Source: Actinomycetes bacterium
GTDB taxonomy: Bacteria > Actinomycetota > CALGFH01
Assembly (NCBI GenBank): GCA_030146615.1
Contig: JASLBL010000543.1
Span: 1 to 7,619, forward strand
Reading direction: 5' to 3'
Length of the DNA stretch: 7,619 nt
The stretch's first letter is position 1. Every line of letters begins with the position of its first letter. A program made the translations under genes and the position numbers. The notes under the pieces are model-generated. The model made no database searches, was not told where the DNA came from, and saw only the letters and a program-made list of their open reading frames with translations. This document shows, in pieces, positions 1 to 6,167 of the stretch.

Positions 1-1
1 C

Positions 2-400
2 GAGGAGCTGGCCGCCGAGCTCGACATGGCGACCGAGAAGGTCCACCGGCTCAAGGACACCGCCCAGGCCATCACCAGCCTGGACACCCCGATCGGGGAC
101 GACGGGGCCGCCCTGCAGGACTTCCTGGAGGACGACTCGGCGGTCGGGCCGGACGAGCTGGCCGTCGAGGCGGTCGGCCGCGAGGCGCTCGAGCAGGTCC
201 TCAACGCCCTCCCCGAGCGGGAGCGGCAGGTCCTGATCCTGCGGTTCGGGCTGGACTCGGGCACCCCCCGCACCCTGGAAGAGGTCGGGGCGGTCATGGG
301 CTTCTCCCGGGAGCGGGCCCGCCAGGTCGAACGCGACGCCCTGGCCGCCCTGCGCTCGCCCGAGATCCGCGCCCGCCTGGAGGACCTCGTCGCGGCCTGA
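2..400 (+). CDS. Sigma-70 family RNA polymerase sigma factor, C-terminal part (5' truncated by window)
   Basis: The reading frame is open from base 2, so the gene starts outside the window; 132 residues are visible. Residues 1-32 resemble sigma region 3 and end in the SLDTPIG motif typical of primary and group 2 sigma factors. Residues 60-120 are region 4. The segment NALPERERQVLILRFGL (region 4.1) is followed by the helix-turn-helix TLEEVGAVMGFSRERARQVE (region 4.2), which in this family reads the -35 element. The family directs RNA polymerase to promoters. The presence of region 3 and the SLD.PIG linker argue against an ECF sigma factor and for an RpoD/HrdB/SigB-like type; which paralogue cannot be decided without the N-terminus. 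The invariant-looking region 4.2 core suggests a functional protein. The TGA stop overlaps the next ATG by one base, which suggests translational coupling to the DsbA-like gene. Confidence 0.93.
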   Translation, partial: EELAAELDMATEKVHRLKDTAQAITSLDTPIGDDGAALQDFLEDDSAVGPDELAVEAVGREALEQVLNALPERERQVLILRFGLDSGTPRTLEEVGAVMGFSRERARQVERDALAALRSPEIRARLEDLVAA

Positions 401-999
401 TGCGCCGCTTCGCCATCACCCACGACTACCTCTGCCCGTTCGCCAGGAACGCGGCGGAGGTGGTCGTGCGCGCATTGGAGGACGGGGAGCCGTTCCAGGC
501 CGACTTCCGGGCCTTCTCGCTCTCCCAGGTCCACCTGGACGAGGGCGACCCGCCGGTCTGGCAGCCCGACGCCGAGTCGCGCTCCGGGGTCCTGGCCCTC
601 CAGTGGGGCCTGGCCGTCCGTGACGAGCTCCCCGAGCGGTTCCCGGCCGTGCACCTGGCCCTGTTCGCGGCCCGCCACGACCAGAGCCGCGACCTCAACG
701 ACCCCGAGGTCCTGGCGGCCGCAGTGGCATCGGCCGGCGTCGACCCCGACGAGGTCGAGAAGCTGGTCGCCGGCGGCCGCCCGGCGGCCGCCCTGGCCGC
801 CGACCATACCTGGGCCGTCGACACCGCCCGGGTCTTCGGCGTGCCCACCTTCGTCACCCCCCACCGGGCGGTGTTCGTCCGCCTGATGGACCGCCCCCCC
901 ACTCCCGAGGCCGCCCGCTCCACCCTGGAGCGGGTCTTGGCCATGGTCGAGGACTGGCCCGACCTCAACGAGTTCAAGGCCACCGCCATCCCCCGCTGA
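400..999 (+). CDS. DsbA-family thioredoxin-fold protein (2-hydroxychromene-2-carboxylate isomerase-like)
   Basis: The 199-residue product matches the DsbA/FrnE/HCCA-isomerase superfamily. It opens with a beta strand and DYLCPFAR (residues 9-16), where the active-site motif sits. A helical insertion follows (about 55-145, with typical LALFAARHDQSRDLND and a repeated 'D...VLAAAVASAGVD' helix). The thioredoxin cis-proline loop is GVPTFV (147-152, Pro149). The motif is C-P-F-A, so only the first cysteine (Cys12) of the CxxC pair is present and it is the sole cysteine in the protein. Classical dithiol oxidase activity is therefore unlikely; a glutathione- or mycothiol-type transferase/isomerase role, or a mixed-disulfide role, is possible. 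No signal peptide is seen, so it is probably cytoplasmic. Its ATG overlaps the sigma factor stop. GGAGG at 379-383 is too far upstream (16 nt) to be a clean ribosome site, so coupling is the likely mode of initiation. Family assignment is firm, substrate unknown. Confidence 0.85.
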   Translation: MRRFAITHDYLCPFARNAAEVVVRALEDGEPFQADFRAFSLSQVHLDEGDPPVWQPDAESRSGVLALQWGLAVRDELPERFPAVHLALFAARHDQSRDLNDPEVLAAAVASAGVDPDEVEKLVAGGRPAAALAADHTWAVDTARVFGVPTFVTPHRAVFVRLMDRPPTPEAARSTLERVLAMVEDWPDLNEFKATAIPR

Positions 1000-1002
1000 G
1001 CT

Positions 1003-1205
1003 CCCCGCCGGCCGGTCGAAGGCCAGCTCGCAGCCGGCCACGTCCAGCCTCGGCCCATGAACCCCGCAGCGGACCATGCCGTAGTCGATCCGTCGGCCGC
1101 GTTCCAGGGCCATCTCGACGGCCGAGACCAGCGGGTTGCGGGGGGCGAGAAGGTGTGCCCGGGCGACAGCAGGTTCAACGTGAGCACCCGCAGTCCCTCG
1201 GTCAT
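1003..1205 (-). pseudogene. Remnant of an endonuclease/exonuclease/phosphatase (EEP) family gene
   Basis: Read on the minus strand, an ATG at 1205 starts MTEGLRVLTLNLLSP, the usual N-terminal strand of EEP-fold (DNase I/AP endonuclease/sphingomyelinase-like) proteins, which contains the metal-site Asn. After about 15 codons this similarity stops. From about 1158 a different frame continues with RNPLVSAVEMALE, then RGRRIDYGMVRCG and LDVAGCELAFDRPAG. That is the C-terminal region of the same family, normally followed by a SDHFGV metal-binding motif. Roughly the central 150-200 residues are missing, the frame changes at the junction, and the terminal SDH motif is absent because the DsbA-like gene ends at 999. 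A good ribosome site (GGGAAG, complement of 1211-1216, 5 nt spacer) and the 16-bp gap to the preceding gene show it was once the last cistron of the minus-strand operon. Family recognition is from motifs only. Confidence 0.62.
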
Positions 1206-1221
1206 GGCCGCTTCCCGCCCG

Positions 1222-2058
1222 CTAGGCGGGCCGCCCGGGGCGTTCGGCGGGGGCGCCGCGGGCGGTGCGGAAGGCGGCGGCGACCTGGCCGGCCTGCTCC
1301 TCGGAGCCCCAGGACATCAGGTGGAGCGCGTGGACCCGGTCGAGGGCGGCGAGGGTCATGGCCGTCTCCACGGCCAGGTCGATGCCGCCGCCGGCGGCGA
1401 TCTGGGCGGCCGGCTTCTCCGGGATCTGGCAGGGCAGGGTCTGGTTGAGGATGTCGACCATGCGGGCGGTGCGGATCACCGGCACGCTGGCGTGGACCCG
1501 GCAGTCGCCCAGCTTGCCGCCCTCGGCCGCCTGCTCCAGGAAGCTGGCCAGGGCGGCCGGGTCGAACACCATCTGGGTCTGGACGAAGTCGGCCCCGGCA
1601 GCCACCTTGCGGCCCAGCAGGGCCAGCTCGGCCTCGCGGTCGGGGCCGAACGGGTCGGCCACGCAGCCGAGGTCCAGCTCGGCCGGGGCGGCCCACCCCC
1701 TGGCCTCGGCCAGCAGCCTGGTGGTGGTGAAGTCACGGACCCGGGGCACGTCCGGGACCGGGTCGCCGTACAGGCAGAGGATGGCCTCGGAGCCGAGGGC
1801 GGCCGCCCCGATGACCTGGGAGCGCAGGGCCAGGCGGTTGCGGTCGCGGCAGGAGACGTGGACGACCGTGGCCACCCCCTGCTCGCGGGCCAGAGCGACC
1901 GCGGCCAGCGGCGACATGCGCGGCTTGCCGGCGTGGTTGTCGGTCAGTCCGACCAGGTCGACGTGACGGGACAGGACGGCGATGCGCTCCCGGACCTGGG
2001 TGGCGTCCGGGGTCGCGGGCAGCGAGATCTCGGCAGAGGTGAGCGCGTCCAGGGGCAT
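1222..2058 (-). CDS. Methylenetetrahydrofolate reductase (MetF-like) family protein
   Basis: The 278-residue product has the landmarks of the FAD-dependent MTHFR barrel, which in characterised members reduces 5,10-methylene-THF to 5-methyl-THF for methionine synthesis. An early Glu (Glu10 in AEISLP) stands where the catalytic Glu of E. coli MetF lies. NHAGKPRMSPLAA (41-53), HVSCRDRNRLAL (67-78) and ILCLYGDP (93-100, Asp99 matching the folate/flavin-site Asp) follow. GADFVQTQMVFD (155-166) contains the conserved T-Q pair. Length is close to the usual 280-300 residues. The start is well fixed: an in-frame TAG lies three codons upstream of the ATG (2068-2070). No clear Shine-Dalgarno sequence is seen, so it probably depends on translation of the GAF-ANTAR gene 23 bp upstream. 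It is odd next to lipid genes. A specialised MTHFR-like paralogue rather than the housekeeping MetF is possible. Confidence 0.85.
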   Translation of the reverse strand: MPLDALTSAEISLPATPDATQVRERIAVLSRHVDLVGLTDNHAGKPRMSPLAAVALAREQGVATVVHVSCRDRNRLALRSQVIGAAALGSEAILCLYGDPVPDVPRVRDFTTTRLLAEARGWAAPAELDLGCVADPFGPDREAELALLGRKVAAGADFVQTQMVFDPAALASFLEQAAEGGKLGDCRVHASVPVIRTARMVDILNQTLPCQIPEKPAAQIAAGGGIDLAVETAMTLAALDRVHALHLMSWGSEEQAGQVAAAFRTARGAPAERPGRPA

Positions 2059-2081
2059 GCCCGAAGGCTAGCAGCCGCCGG

Positions 2082-2786
2082 TCATCGGTGCTCGGCCGCG
2101 CTGACCACCGCCCGGGCGACCTCGGACAGGGGCCGGCGCTGGTCCCTGGCCTGGCGGCGCAGCCGGTCAAAGGCCTGGCGGGTGGTGAGCCCGTGCCGCC
2201 CGACCAGCACCCCCTTGGCCTGCTCGATCACCACCCGCGAGTCGAGCGCGACCTGGAGGTGGCCGGCCAGCTTGCCGCGCTCGGAGGCCTCCATGGCGTT
2301 CAGGATGAGCAGGGCGACCAGCTCGGTGAAGGCGACGATCGCCTCACGCTCGGCCTCGGTCCAGGCATGGGCCTGGCCGGCGAACACCGCCACCACCCCG
2401 ACCGCCTGGTCGCTGTAGGGGATGGGGCTGGCCAGCACGGCCAGCACCCCGCGCCCGGCAGCGGCGGGCGCGAACGCCGGCCAGCGGTCCTCGGTGGCCA
2501 GGTCGTCGGCCGCGACCGGCTGCTTGTCCTCGAAGGCGTCGACGCACGGGCCCTCCCCATGCTCGGCCTGGAGCTCCTCCAGCGGGGCCGCCCGGGCGTC
2601 GGAGGCGGCCAGGTTGCGCAGCGCCTGGTCGCGGTCGACCAGCATCAGGGCCGTCCCGTCGACCCCGAACAGGGCGTCGGCCGTCCTCACCACCCGCTCC
2701 AGGGCCTCCTCGACCGTGACCGGGGACGACCGGAGGTCGGCGAGCTGGTCCAGCGCCTGCCGCAGCCCCGCCGCCGATACCGTCAT
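2082..2786 (-). CDS. GAF and ANTAR domain-containing antitermination regulator
   Basis: The 234-residue product has an N-terminal GAF sensor domain (about residues 25-165) with the motif GEGPCVDAF (77-85) common in actinobacterial GAF-ANTAR proteins, and with SPIPYSDQAVGVVAVF as the later strand pair. A linking helix leads into a C-terminal ANTAR domain (about 172-229): LDSRVVIEQAKGVLVGRHGL, then AFDRLRRQAR and a closing VARAVV helix. ANTAR domains bind tandem-hairpin RNA and prevent transcription termination; the GAF domain usually senses a small ligand or redox/phosphorylation state. No histidine kinase or receiver domain is present. The ATG at 2786 lies 10 bp after the PAP2 stop and no strong ribosome site is visible, so translation is probably coupled. 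The position inside a lipid operon suggests local or feedback control, but no target hairpin pair was found in the window. Confidence 0.93.
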   Translation of the reverse strand: MTVSAAGLRQALDQLADLRSSPVTVEEALERVVRTADALFGVDGTALMLVDRDQALRNLAASDARAAPLEELQAEHGEGPCVDAFEDKQPVAADDLATEDRWPAFAPAAAGRGVLAVLASPIPYSDQAVGVVAVFAGQAHAWTEAEREAIVAFTELVALLILNAMEASERGKLAGHLQVALDSRVVIEQAKGVLVGRHGLTTRQAFDRLRRQARDQRRPLSEVARAVVSAAEHR

Positions 2787-2796
2787 GTCGGCACGC

Positions 2797-3903
2797 TCAG
2801 TCGGCGCTGACGCCCTCGTCGGAGCGCCGCCGGATGACCCCCTGGTCGTCCGGGTCGCGGGCCGCCGGGTCCTCGACCCGCTCCTCCGACTCCTTCAGCA
2901 GAGCCTTGGCCTGGGCGTTGGGGTCCTGGACGGCGTTGCCTGGCTCCTCGGCCAGCGACCCGGCCCGGCTGTCGACCTGCTCGGTGCTCGGCTGGGCGGG
3001 ATCGGGCATCGGCGGGACTCCTCGAGGGGTCGGTTCCTGGCTGTCCGACAGCCTAGCCTCCTCGGCCTCGACCCGCTCGGCCGGGGCGCCGAAGTGGAGC
3101 AGGGCGCCGCCGAAGGCGACCGAGCAGACCACGAACCAGCCGAAGCCGAGGGCGGCCCCCCCGATCACGTCGGTCAGCCAGTGCACTCCCAGCAGCACCC
3201 TCGAGGAGGCGACGGCCACGGTCACGGCGGCAGCCGCGGCGGCCAGCCAGGCCTTGGACCGGAACGGCCGGCCGCGGCCGAGGACCAGCACGACCGCCGC
3301 CCAGGTGGCGGCGGCGGCCGCGGCGTGCCCCGAGGGGAAGGAGAAGCCGCTGGACGAGGCCAGGTGCGGCACGGGCGGCCGGGGCCGTTCGACCAGGGCC
3401 TTGACCGAGTTGGCGATCAGGTTCTGGCCGACCACCACGGTGACCATGAAGGCGAGCACGGCCAGGCGGCGCCGGCGCAGCCACTCCAGCACCCCGAGCC
3501 CGACCGTGACGGCCAGCACGGTGACGGTCGCCCCCAGCCAGGTGACCAGCCCGAGCAGCCAGGTCGAGGCCGGGGTGGCGTTGTCGGCCCCCCAGGCGGC
3601 GGCGCTGGCGTCCAGCCGGTACAGGCCCGTCTCGGAGGTGACCATGTCCGAGACCAGCCCGAAGCCGAGGGCGGCGGCGAAGACCAGCCCGAGGGCGACG
3701 GTCAGGGCCAGCCCGGTGGTCGCCTCCGGGTCGAGCCGCCGCCGCACGAACCGGGCCGCCCGGGCCCGGAACAGCTCCTCGCCGGCGTGCTCGGCCGCGC
3801 CGTGCCCGCGGCGGGCCCGGCCGGCGACCAGCCCGACGGCCGCGGCCAGGAGCGCGGCTAGGGCCCCGGCGGCCAGGATCAGGGTGGTGACCGGCCCCAG
3901 CAC
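2797..3903 (-). CDS. PAP2 superfamily membrane phosphatase with long charged C-terminal tail
   Basis: The 368-residue integral membrane protein has the complete PAP2 signature: KALVERPRP (C1, Lys168, Arg175, Pro176), PSGH (C2, 190-193) and SRVLLGVHWLTD (C3, Ser234, Arg235, His241, Asp245). His193 and His241 are the expected proton donor and nucleophile. Hydrophobic segments lie near 5-27, 63-85, 115-137, 148-165, 195-210, 219-235 and 245-270. Family members hydrolyse phosphatidic acid, phosphatidylglycerol phosphate or undecaprenyl pyrophosphate. Beside a cardiolipin synthase-like gene, a PGP or PA phosphatase role is attractive but inferred. Residues 275-368 form a hydrophilic, acidic, Pro/Glu/Asp-rich and probably disordered tail not needed for catalysis. 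The GTG start at 3903 is chosen because GGGAG (complement of 3912-3916) lies 8 nt upstream and the preceding stop is only 2 bp away. The frame stays open further upstream but would run antisense-like through the PLD gene. Confidence 0.92.
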   Translation of the reverse strand: MLGPVTTLILAAGALAALLAAAVGLVAGRARRGHGAAEHAGEELFRARAARFVRRRLDPEATTGLALTVALGLVFAAALGFGLVSDMVTSETGLYRLDASAAAWGADNATPASTWLLGLVTWLGATVTVLAVTVGLGVLEWLRRRRLAVLAFMVTVVVGQNLIANSVKALVERPRPPVPHLASSSGFSFPSGHAAAAAATWAAVVLVLGRGRPFRSKAWLAAAAAAVTVAVASSRVLLGVHWLTDVIGGAALGFGWFVVCSVAFGGALLHFGAPAERVEAEEARLSDSQEPTPRGVPPMPDPAQPSTEQVDSRAGSLAEEPGNAVQDPNAQAKALLKESEERVEDPAARDPDDQGVIRRRSDEGVSAD

Positions 3904-3905
3904 CG

Positions 3906-5192
3906 CTACAGCTCCCGGCGGACGGCGGCGCTCGCCAGCTCCTTGATTCGCAGCCGGACCGGGCGGGACCGCCAGGCGGCCAGGTCCAGCTCGCGGGCCT
4001 CGTCCAGGTCGGCCAGGAAGTGCTTCTCCAGCCCGGCCACCACCCCCCGGTCGCGCAGCGACAGGTTGAGCTCGTCGTTGAGGGCGAAGGAGCGGTTGTC
4101 GAAGTTCATCGACCCGATGGTGGCCCAGTTGGCGTCGACGATCATCACCTTGGCGTGGAGCATGGTCCGCTGGTACTCGAAGATCCGCACCCCGCACTCG
4201 AGCATCCGCTCATAGGTGCGGTGCCCGGCCTGGCGGACGACCTGCTTGTCGATGTGAGGGCCGTTGGTGAGCACCCGAACGTCGACCCCGCGCCCGACCG
4301 CCTCGCACAGGGCCTCGACGAACGCCCGCCGGGGGGCGAAGTAGGCGGTGGTCAGCCAGATCCGCTCCCGGGCGCAGGCGATGGCCGCGTAGAACAGGTG
4401 CTCGGCGTCGGTCGAGCCCTTCTCGGCCGTGCTCCGGGTGACCTGGACCTGGACGCCGTCGTCGAAGCCCTGGACGTCGGGCAGGTGGTCGGGGCCGGAC
4501 AGGATGCACTGGGTCGCCTCGGCCCAGTTGTCGAGGAAGCCGCCGAGCAGGTCGCGGGCGGCCGGGCCCTCGACTCGCACGTGGGTGTCGCGCCAGTGGC
4601 CGGGGTCCTCGCAGTTGCCGGTCCACTCCTCGGCGATGCCGACCCCGCCGGTGAAGCCGACCTTGCCGTCAACGACCAGGATCTTGCGGTGGGTCCGGTT
4701 GTTCAGCTTGTGCAAGGTGTACCACTTGGGCGGCCGGAACCAGGCCACCTTGGCCCCGGCGGCGTCCAGCCGGTGGATCAGGGCCCGGTCCATCTTGGCC
4801 GCCCCGACGGCGTCGAGCAGCACGTTGACCTCGACCCCGGCCTCGGAGCGCTCGGCCAGGGCCTCGGCGAACTCGGGGGCGATGCTGCCCGTCCAGTAGA
4901 CGTAGGTGGCGAAGTTGATGCTCCGCTCGGCCGAGCGGATCGCCTCCAGCATGGCCGGGAAGATCTCGCAGCCGTTGCGGAGCATGGTGACGCGGTTCCC
5001 CTGGCGCAGGGGGGCGACGGTGAGCGCCTCGACCATGCGGGCGAAGTCGGGCGTGCCCGGGGCCGGCGGGTCCTCGAGCTCGAAGCCCTTGCCGGCCGTC
5101 CGGTGGTACTGGGCCGCCTCGAAGGCGTAGACGCCGGCCAGCCCGAGGCCGCCGACGACGGCGGCCCGGCGCCAGGTGCGGGCGCTTGCCAC
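3906..5192 (-). CDS. Phospholipase D-like / cardiolipin synthase family protein
   Basis: The 428-residue product has two HKD motifs typical of the PLD superfamily: THRKILVVDG (His168, Lys170, Asp175) followed by GFTGGVGI, and LHAKVMIVDA (His346, Lys348, Asp353) followed by IGSMNFDNRSF. The N-terminus is basic and then hydrophobic (RRAAVVGGLGLAGVYAFEAA, about residues 8-27), a single membrane anchor. The spacing, the WRDTHVRVEG segment (200-209) and the ending ELN.SLRD fit cardiolipin synthases, which condense two phosphatidylglycerols into cardiolipin and glycerol at the inner membrane. Other PLD activities cannot be excluded. Start: GTG at 5192 has GAAGGGAG with a 5-nt spacer. An in-frame ATG at 5216 (eight more residues, MKRRKGAT) has a weaker AGGA site and remains an alternative. 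It is the first gene of the minus operon, transcribed away from the divergent PAP2 gene. Confidence 0.9.
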   Translation of the reverse strand: MASARTWRRAAVVGGLGLAGVYAFEAAQYHRTAGKGFELEDPPAPGTPDFARMVEALTVAPLRQGNRVTMLRNGCEIFPAMLEAIRSAERSINFATYVYWTGSIAPEFAEALAERSEAGVEVNVLLDAVGAAKMDRALIHRLDAAGAKVAWFRPPKWYTLHKLNNRTHRKILVVDGKVGFTGGVGIAEEWTGNCEDPGHWRDTHVRVEGPAARDLLGGFLDNWAEATQCILSGPDHLPDVQGFDDGVQVQVTRSTAEKGSTDAEHLFYAAIACARERIWLTTAYFAPRRAFVEALCEAVGRGVDVRVLTNGPHIDKQVVRQAGHRTYERMLECGVRIFEYQRTMLHAKVMIVDANWATIGSMNFDNRSFALNDELNLSLRDRGVVAGLEKHFLADLDEARELDLAAWRSRPVRLRIKELASAAVRREL

Positions 5193-5197
5193 GGTCG

Positions 5198-5205
5198 CTC
5201 CCTTC
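5198..5205 (-). promoter_or_regulatory. Ribosome binding site favouring the GTG start of the PLD-like gene
   Basis: The minus-strand sequence GAAGGGAG ends 5 nt before GTG at 5192. It lies inside the eight-codon extension that the upstream ATG (5216) would add, so it argues for the shorter protein. Confidence 0.55.
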
Positions 5206-5309
5206 CGTCGCTTCATTGCCGTCGATCCTGCGCGGCCTGCGACTTCCCAGCGAACCGGGAGAGCAAGCATGGCCGTGGGGAGGCCGGACGGCGACAGGAT
5301 AGTTTGCTC

Positions 5310-5329
5310 GCCTTCTTGGCTGAGAAGGC
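5310..5329. repeat. Perfect 7-bp inverted repeat in the divergent promoter region
   Basis: GCCTTCT (5310-5316) and AGAAGGC (5323-5329) are exact reverse complements around a 6-base loop TGGCTG. It lies 37 bp before the PAP2 start codon and just beside the AT-richer patch. It could be an operator for a dimeric regulator or a hairpin in the plus-operon leader. There is no T tract after it, so an intrinsic terminator is unlikely. Confidence 0.45.
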
Positions 5330-5351
5330 CGCGGGGTGGCAGGTGCCCGCC

Positions 5352-5361
5352 AGGAAAGGAG
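5352..5361 (+). promoter_or_regulatory. Strong ribosome binding site of the second PAP2 gene
   Basis: AGGAAAGGAG ends 5 nt before the ATG at 5367. It fixes this start, although the same frame stays open far upstream through the antisense of the PLD-like gene. Confidence 0.8.
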
Positions 5362-5366
5362 CCCCG

Positions 5367-6167
5367 ATGGCCAGCCCATCCGACCGTGGACCACTCGACC
5401 CGGGGCCCGACGACCGTGAGGCCGCCCTGGCCGCCCGCTGGCGGCGGCTGCGCGACGGCGTGCCCCCGGCCCTGTTCCTGCTCGCCTGCGCGCTCGCGCT
5501 GGCGGCGGCTCTGGTCGGCATCGGCTGGGTGCTCAGCAAGGTGGTCCACGACGACGGTATCGGCCGGGCCGACGTCGGCCTGAGCCGCTGGCTGGCCGGC
5601 GAGCGCAGTTCCGACCTGAACGACGTGACCGTCTACACCTCCGAGGTCGGCGGCACCGTGACCATCACCGTCCTGGCCGTGCTGGCGGTGGCGGTGGCGG
5701 CCTTCGTGTGGCGGCGCTGGCGCGAGCCCATGCTGGTGGCGGTTGCCGTGGCCGGCGAGGTCGGCATCTTCCTGCTGGTGACCATGCTGGTCGACCGCAA
5801 ACGGCCCCCGGTGACGCACCTGGACGAGGCCCCGCCGACCTCCAGCTTCCCCTCCGGGCACACCGCGGCCACCATCGCCCTGTGGGGGGCGCTGGCCGTG
5901 CTCGCCTCCGAGCGGGCCCGCTCGGCGCTGACCAGGAACCTGTTCCTGGTCCTGGCGTTCGTGCTGCCGCTGCTGGTGGCGTCCTCGCGCCTGTACCGGG
6001 GCATGCACTACCTGACCGACGTGCTCGGCGGCGTCGTGCTCGGCGGGCTGTGGCTGGCCGCCACCGTCCGCGGCATCCGCCTGGGGGCGGCGCACTGGGC
6101 CCTGCGCCACGGCGGCGCCGGGGTCGACTGGCGGCCGTGGCGGCGATCGGCGGTGCGCCATGGGTAG
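5367..6167 (+). CDS. PAP2 superfamily membrane phosphatase (second copy, altered C1 motif)
   Basis: The 266-residue membrane protein has a cytoplasmic-type charged N-terminus (1-33) and hydrophobic segments near 34-57, 98-116, 121-142, 168-181, 190-207 and 215-235. PSGH (162-165) and SRLYRGMHYLTD (Ser207, Arg208, His214, Asp218) are intact C2 and C3 motifs with both catalytic histidines. C1 reads TMLVDRKRP: Arg146-Pro147 are kept but the lysine expected seven residues before the Arg is Thr139, and a lysine sits instead at 145. The likely activity is dephosphorylation of a lipid phosphate such as phosphatidic acid; the C1 change may shift substrate preference or rate. It is the first gene of the plus operon and its last codons overlap the lipid kinase start by 8 bp. 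It is collinear with the minus-strand PAP2 protein but clearly diverged and without the long acidic tail; a basic tail (RPWRRSAVRHG) ends it. Confidence 0.92.
   Translation: MASPSDRGPLDPGPDDREAALAARWRRLRDGVPPALFLLACALALAAALVGIGWVLSKVVHDDGIGRADVGLSRWLAGERSSDLNDVTVYTSEVGGTVTITVLAVLAVAVAAFVWRRWREPMLVAVAVAGEVGIFLLVTMLVDRKRPPVTHLDEAPPTSSFPSGHTAATIALWGALAVLASERARSALTRNLFLVLAFVLPLLVASSRLYRGMHYLTDVLGGVVLGGLWLAATVRGIRLGAAHWALRHGGAGVDWRPWRRSAVRHG

Larger units (their letters stand above)
5193..5366. promoter_or_regulatory. Divergent intergenic region carrying the promoters of both lipid operons
   Basis: These 174 bp separate the PLD-like gene (minus) from the second PAP2 gene (plus) and are the only gap in the lipid cluster large enough for promoters. 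A less GC-rich patch, GACAGGATAGTTTGC (5293-5307), offers -10-like hexamers in both directions (TAGTTT on plus at 5300-5305, TATCCT on minus), but no convincing -35 partner is seen, so individual promoters are not called. The inverted repeat at 5310-5329 also lies here. That both operons start from this region is inferred from gene orientation. Confidence 0.5.

Noticed and set aside
426..999. Minus-strand open frame continuing from the EEP remnant through the DsbA-like gene
   Set aside because: Only the first 15 codons (near 1205) resemble a protein family. The rest is antisense to a well-supported gene and is Arg/Ser/Ala-rich.
1214..1230. Small inverted repeat CCCGCC-n5-GGCGGG at the MTHFR-like stop codon
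   Set aside because: It has a six-pair GC stem without a T tract and lies just before the EEP ribosome site. Such short GC dyads arise often by chance at this base composition.
1057..2418. Plus-strand 453-codon open frame opposite the MTHFR-like and GAF-ANTAR genes
   Set aside because: Composition is dominated by Gly, Gln, Ala, Arg and Val with no domain, while the opposite strand encodes two clear families.
3904..4197. N-terminal extension (98 codons) of the minus-strand PAP2 frame
   Set aside because: It overlaps the PLD-like gene in another frame and is Arg/Gly/Pro-rich as expected for a GC-driven shadow. GTG at 3903 has a good ribosome site.
4020..5366. Long plus-strand open frame (about 449 codons) leading in frame into the second PAP2 gene
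   Set aside because: It is the antisense of the PLD-like gene, rich in G, L, V, D and P with no domain, and a strong ribosome site marks the true start at 5367. High GC makes such frames common.
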